Positions 61,507 to 64,000 of a stretch of DNA of 64,000 bases are shown piece after piece. Source of the stretch: Hyphomonadaceae bacterium (lineage in GTDB: Bacteria > Pseudomonadota > Alphaproteobacteria > Caulobacterales > Aquidulcibacteraceae); assembly GCA_019753105.1 (NCBI GenBank), contig JAIELJ010000012.1:186001-250000 (forward strand), read 5' to 3'. A program made the position numbers and the translations under genes. The notes under the pieces were generated by a model. It was not told the DNA's origin, made no database searches, and was given only the letters and a program-made list of their open reading frames with translations. Numbering within the stretch: position 1 is the stretch's first letter; every line of letters starts with the position of its first letter.

Positions 61507-61579
61507 AGCGCCGGTGTCGGCGCGGGTGGGTCTGAAGCGTTCCTCGAACGAACGCCGCAATACTCCAAGGAGCAAGACA

Positions 61580-62074
61580 ATGTCAGCACAAGTTTCATTG
61601 CCGAGCGACCGCGAAGTCCGCGTGACGCGCACGTTCAAGGCGCCGCGTCAGCTGGTGTGGGATGCGCACACGAAGCCGGCATTGGTGGTGAAGTGGATGC
61701 TCGGCCCGCCGGGCTGGTCGATGCCAGTGTGCGAGATGGATGTGCGCGAAGGCGGCGCTTACACGTGGCGCTGGAGAAGCGACGAAGACGGCAAAGAGTT
61801 CGGCTTCCACGGCACGTTCACTGAGGTCAACGAACCAGCAAGGCTGGTGCACGATGAGTATTACGATCCCGGCGAGATCGGCGGCGACATGCCGGAGAAT
61901 GATCCTGCGCTCGTGACGCTCGATCTCAGCGAAGCGGGCAACGTCACGACGCTTGTTTGCACTATGCGCTTCTCTTCGAAAGAAGCGCGCGATGGCGCGG
62001 TCTCCACTGGTATGACCGATGGCATGGAGATCGGCTATGCGCGTCTCGACCAGATGTTCGCGCAAGCAGCGTGA
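61580..62074 (+). CDS. SRPBCC (AHSA1-like) protein, first of a tandem pair
   Basis: This is 164 residues from M-S-A-Q-V-S-L-P-S-D with an AAGGAGCAAGACA leader. The AHSA1/CalC fold is seen in VRVTRTFKAPRQLVWDAHTK, KWMLGPPGWSMPVCEMDVRE and the late FSSKEARDGAVSTGMTDGME. The fold has a ligand cavity. It is followed 8 bases later by a close paralogue. Confidence 0.88.
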   Translation: MSAQVSLPSDREVRVTRTFKAPRQLVWDAHTKPALVVKWMLGPPGWSMPVCEMDVREGGAYTWRWRSDEDGKEFGFHGTFTEVNEPARLVHDEYYDPGEIGGDMPENDPALVTLDLSEAGNVTTLVCTMRFSSKEARDGAVSTGMTDGMEIGYARLDQMFAQAA

Positions 62075-62082
62075 GGCAAGCA

Positions 62083-62574
62083 ATGCCAGCACCAGCACAA
62101 GTTACATTGCCAAGCGATAGAGAAGTCCGGGTCACGCGCCAGTTCAATGCGCCGCGTCAGCTCGTATGGGACGCGCACACCAAGCCCGACTTGATGCCGA
62201 AATGGCTCGGTTATCCCGGGTGGGATATGCCGATCCGCGAAATAGACCTCCGCGTTGGCGGCAAATATCGCTGGCAATGGAAGAACGACGCGGAAGGTCA
62301 GCAGTTCGGCATGCTCGGCACATTTACGGAGGTGGATGCGCCGTCGCGTATCGCTCACGAGCAGTATTTTGATCCGGACGGCACGGGCTCGCCTGTGGGC
62401 GACGCATGGACCGTTTCTCTGGATCTCAGCGAGGAGAATAGCGTCACCACGCTCGTCTGCACGATGCAGTATGTATCGAAGGAAGCGCGCGACAACTCTC
62501 TCGCCACCGGCATGACGGACGGCATGGAGTTTAGCTACTCCCGTCTCGACGGCTTGGTCGCCGAGGCAGGCTGA
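62083..62574 (+). CDS. SRPBCC (AHSA1-like) protein, second of a tandem pair
   Basis: This 163-residue protein begins M-P-A-P-A-Q-V-T-L-P and is a close homologue of the preceding gene: PSDREVRVTRQFNAPRQLVW, DAHTKPDLMPKWLGYPGWDM and SKEARDNSLATGMTDGMEFS. The pair looks like a local duplication. Its stop overlaps the next start (TGATG-type). Confidence 0.88.
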   Translation: MPAPAQVTLPSDREVRVTRQFNAPRQLVWDAHTKPDLMPKWLGYPGWDMPIREIDLRVGGKYRWQWKNDAEGQQFGMLGTFTEVDAPSRIAHEQYFDPDGTGSPVGDAWTVSLDLSEENSVTTLVCTMQYVSKEARDNSLATGMTDGMEFSYSRLDGLVAEAG

Positions 62575-63020
62575 TGTCAGCCAAGGATGTTTCCACGAAG
62601 CCGCGATCGGCGGCCGCTGCGCCGAAGAAGAAGGCGGCGGCGAAGAAGGCAAAGCCAGCTGATGACGTCGGTGGTTTGATGGACGGGCTGAAGCATCCGC
62701 AGCGCAAAGAGATCGATACGATCCGCAAAGCGATTAAAGGTGCGGACAAGTCGATCAGCGAAGGCGTGAAGTGGAATGCGCCGAGCTTTCGCACGCACGA
62801 ATGGTTCGCGACGGTCAATCTGCGCAGCAAGAAAGAGTTGCAGGTTATCCTGCATCTCGGCGCCAAAGTTCGCGCCGGGCAGAAGCGGCCTGACATCACC
62901 GACCCAAGCGGCTTGCTGAAATGGCTGGCCAATGATCGCGCGATGGCCACCATGCGCGACACGCCTGCCGATCGCAAAGCGCTTGCGGCGATCATGCGTC
63001 AGTGGATCAAGTTCGTCTGA
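62574..63020 (+). CDS. DUF1801 family protein
   Basis: This 148-residue protein has a basic Ala/Lys-rich N-terminal tail (about residues 10-30) and a DUF1801 domain: LKHPQRKEIDTIRKAIKGAD, ISEGVKWNAPSFRTHEWFAT and VILHLGAKVRAGQKRPDITD. DUF1801 proteins have a YdhG-like fold of unknown function. It overlaps the upstream and downstream genes. Confidence 0.85.
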   Translation: MSAKDVSTKPRSAAAAPKKKAAAKKAKPADDVGGLMDGLKHPQRKEIDTIRKAIKGADKSISEGVKWNAPSFRTHEWFATVNLRSKKELQVILHLGAKVRAGQKRPDITDPSGLLKWLANDRAMATMRDTPADRKALAAIMRQWIKFV

Positions 63021-63742
63021 TGGTAGCGAAGAAGAAGTCCGCGCCGAAGAGAACCGCAGCGAAGACGGCGCCGCCGCGCGATGTGAAGGCGGTTGTCACT
63101 GAGCTGAAGCGCGCGGGATCGGCTGCCTACAAGGCCGACATGGCAAAGCGCTACGGCATCATCACCAAAGCCGAAGTGTACGGCGTGACAGTCGCGACAT
63201 TGCGCAAGATGGCCAAGGAGATCGGCAACGATCACGCGCTCGCGGAAAAGCTCTGGGCCACCGGCATACACGATGCGCGCATGCTCGCAGCGATGGTGGA
63301 TGATCCAGCGCTTGTGACGCCCGCGCAAATGGATCGTTGGGTCAAGGATATGGATAATTGGGGCATCGTAGACACGGCGTGCTTCCATTATTGGGATCGC
63401 TCGCCGCACGCGTTCAAGCAAATCGAAAAATGGGCGAAGTCCAAGGACGAGTTTACAAAACGTGCGGCGTTCGCGCTGCTCGCCAGTTGCGCGCTGCACA
63501 AGCAGGGCACGGATGCGCAGTTTCTGCGCGGGTTGGACTTGATCGAAGATCACGCGGGCGATCCGCGTAACTTCGTGAAGAAGGCGGTGAACTGGGCGCT
63601 GCGTGCGATCGGCGGCAAAGCCAAGCCGAAACTGCGCGCAGCGGCGCGTGAGACGGCAGAGCGGTTGAGCGCTTCCGATGACAAGACTGAGCGTTGGGTG
63701 GGGCGCGACGCAATGAAGGCGTTCGACAAGGCCGACAAATAG
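63020..63742 (+). CDS. DNA alkylation repair protein (AlkD-like HEAT repeats)
   Basis: This is 240 residues from M-V-A-K-K-K-S-A-P-K. The AlkD/HEAT-like layout is seen in YGVTVATLRKMAKEIGNDHA, LWATGIHDARMLAAMVDDPA and NWGIVDTACFHYWDRSPHAF (catalytic Trp/Asp region), then KKAVNWALRAIGGKAKPKLR. AlkD removes alkylated purines from DNA. It overlaps the DUF1801 gene (TGATG). Confidence 0.88.
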   Translation: MVAKKKSAPKRTAAKTAPPRDVKAVVTELKRAGSAAYKADMAKRYGIITKAEVYGVTVATLRKMAKEIGNDHALAEKLWATGIHDARMLAAMVDDPALVTPAQMDRWVKDMDNWGIVDTACFHYWDRSPHAFKQIEKWAKSKDEFTKRAAFALLASCALHKQGTDAQFLRGLDLIEDHAGDPRNFVKKAVNWALRAIGGKAKPKLRAAARETAERLSASDDKTERWVGRDAMKAFDKADK

Positions 63743-63751
63743 GAGGCGATC

Positions 63752-64000
63752 ATGATCCGCAAAGTGGCGTTCACGATGCTGACGATGAGCGACGTTTCGC
63801 GGGCGCGAAAATTCTACGAAGAGACCCTGGGCCTCAAGGTGGGTCTCAAAGGCAATCAAGGCGATCAATGGTGGATCGAATACGATCTGCCCGAAGGCGG
63901 CTGCATCGCGCTGCAGAACTTTGATTCAACCCCGCCCGGCGGCGGCGCGCTGGCGCTAGAGGTCGAGGATCTCGACGCGCTGATGGCGCACCTGAAAGCG
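63752..64000 (+). CDS. VOC-superfamily protein, 3' end outside window
   Basis: An 83-residue visible part starts M-I-R-K-V-A-F-T-M-L with AGGAGG upstream. The first VOC module FTMLTMSDVSRARKFYEETL and GCIALQNFDSTPPGGGALAL fit the glyoxalase/dioxygenase superfamily. It lies 9 bases after the AlkD-like gene and is cut by the right edge. Confidence 0.8.
   Translation, partial: MIRKVAFTMLTMSDVSRARKFYEETLGLKVGLKGNQGDQWWIEYDLPEGGCIALQNFDSTPPGGGALALEVEDLDALMAHLKA

Overview
The window is high-GC alphaproteobacterial chromosome, most likely from the Caulobacterales (Caulobacteraceae or Hyphomonadaceae-like). The basis is gene order: murA-DUF2948-UPF0262-phosphatase-infA-maf-RNase E/G-yacG and erpA/dgt-SPOR-nagZ-scpA-scpB-tatA-tatB-tatC-serS-aat are housekeeping neighbourhoods known from that group. 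Many starts are GTG or TTG. The genus cannot be decided from the sequence alone.

The window has two halves that meet near a tRNA-Thr at 38.8 kb. The left half (1-38.4 kb) is accessory. It has short unlinked transcription units, lipoproteins, small membrane proteins, regulators, hydrolases, a solitary mini-integrase, two frameshifted genes, a TIR-domain gene that lacks its 5' end and a TPR gene remnant. Functional clusters there are: an alternative oxidase overlapping a COQ7-like diiron protein (5.1-6.4 kb); a MacAB-like efflux operon followed by a DUF1003 gene (9.6-13.3 kb); an OsmC/ATP-grasp pair with a second ATP-grasp-like gene nearby (16-19.4 kb); a VOC gene divergent from an AraC regulator (20.8-22 kb); and a split multicopper oxidase with a SCO1 copper chaperone (26.6-29.3 kb).

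The most striking feature of the left half is a family of about 120-bp intergenic repeats. I count about 17 substantially complete or partial copies plus five short fragments, all read on the + strand, and I found none right of 38.43 kb. Copies share a 5' tip (core TTTCGGCGA), a 3' end (TTGGCCCAAAGC-like) that is roughly its inverted complement, and an internal hairpin whose arms change together between copies. At least three subfamilies (called alpha, beta, gamma here) differ in the middle. Many copies begin at the stop codon of a gene, and one begins on the base after a tRNA. No matching transposase is in the window.

The right half (38.9-64 kb) is compact core genome with overlapping ATGA junctions: peptidoglycan synthesis and recycling (murA, nagZ), translation (infA, serS, aat), RNA processing, dNTP control (dgt), Fe-S assembly (erpA), DNA repair (xthA, AlkD-like), chromosome condensation (scpAB) and Tat export (tatABC). 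The Tat system fits the twin-arginine signal seen on one oxidase in the left half. Two usual members of these neighbourhoods, argS and hisD, are absent from their expected places. The window ends in an ArsR/SRPBCC/DUF1801/AlkD/VOC cluster cut by the right edge.
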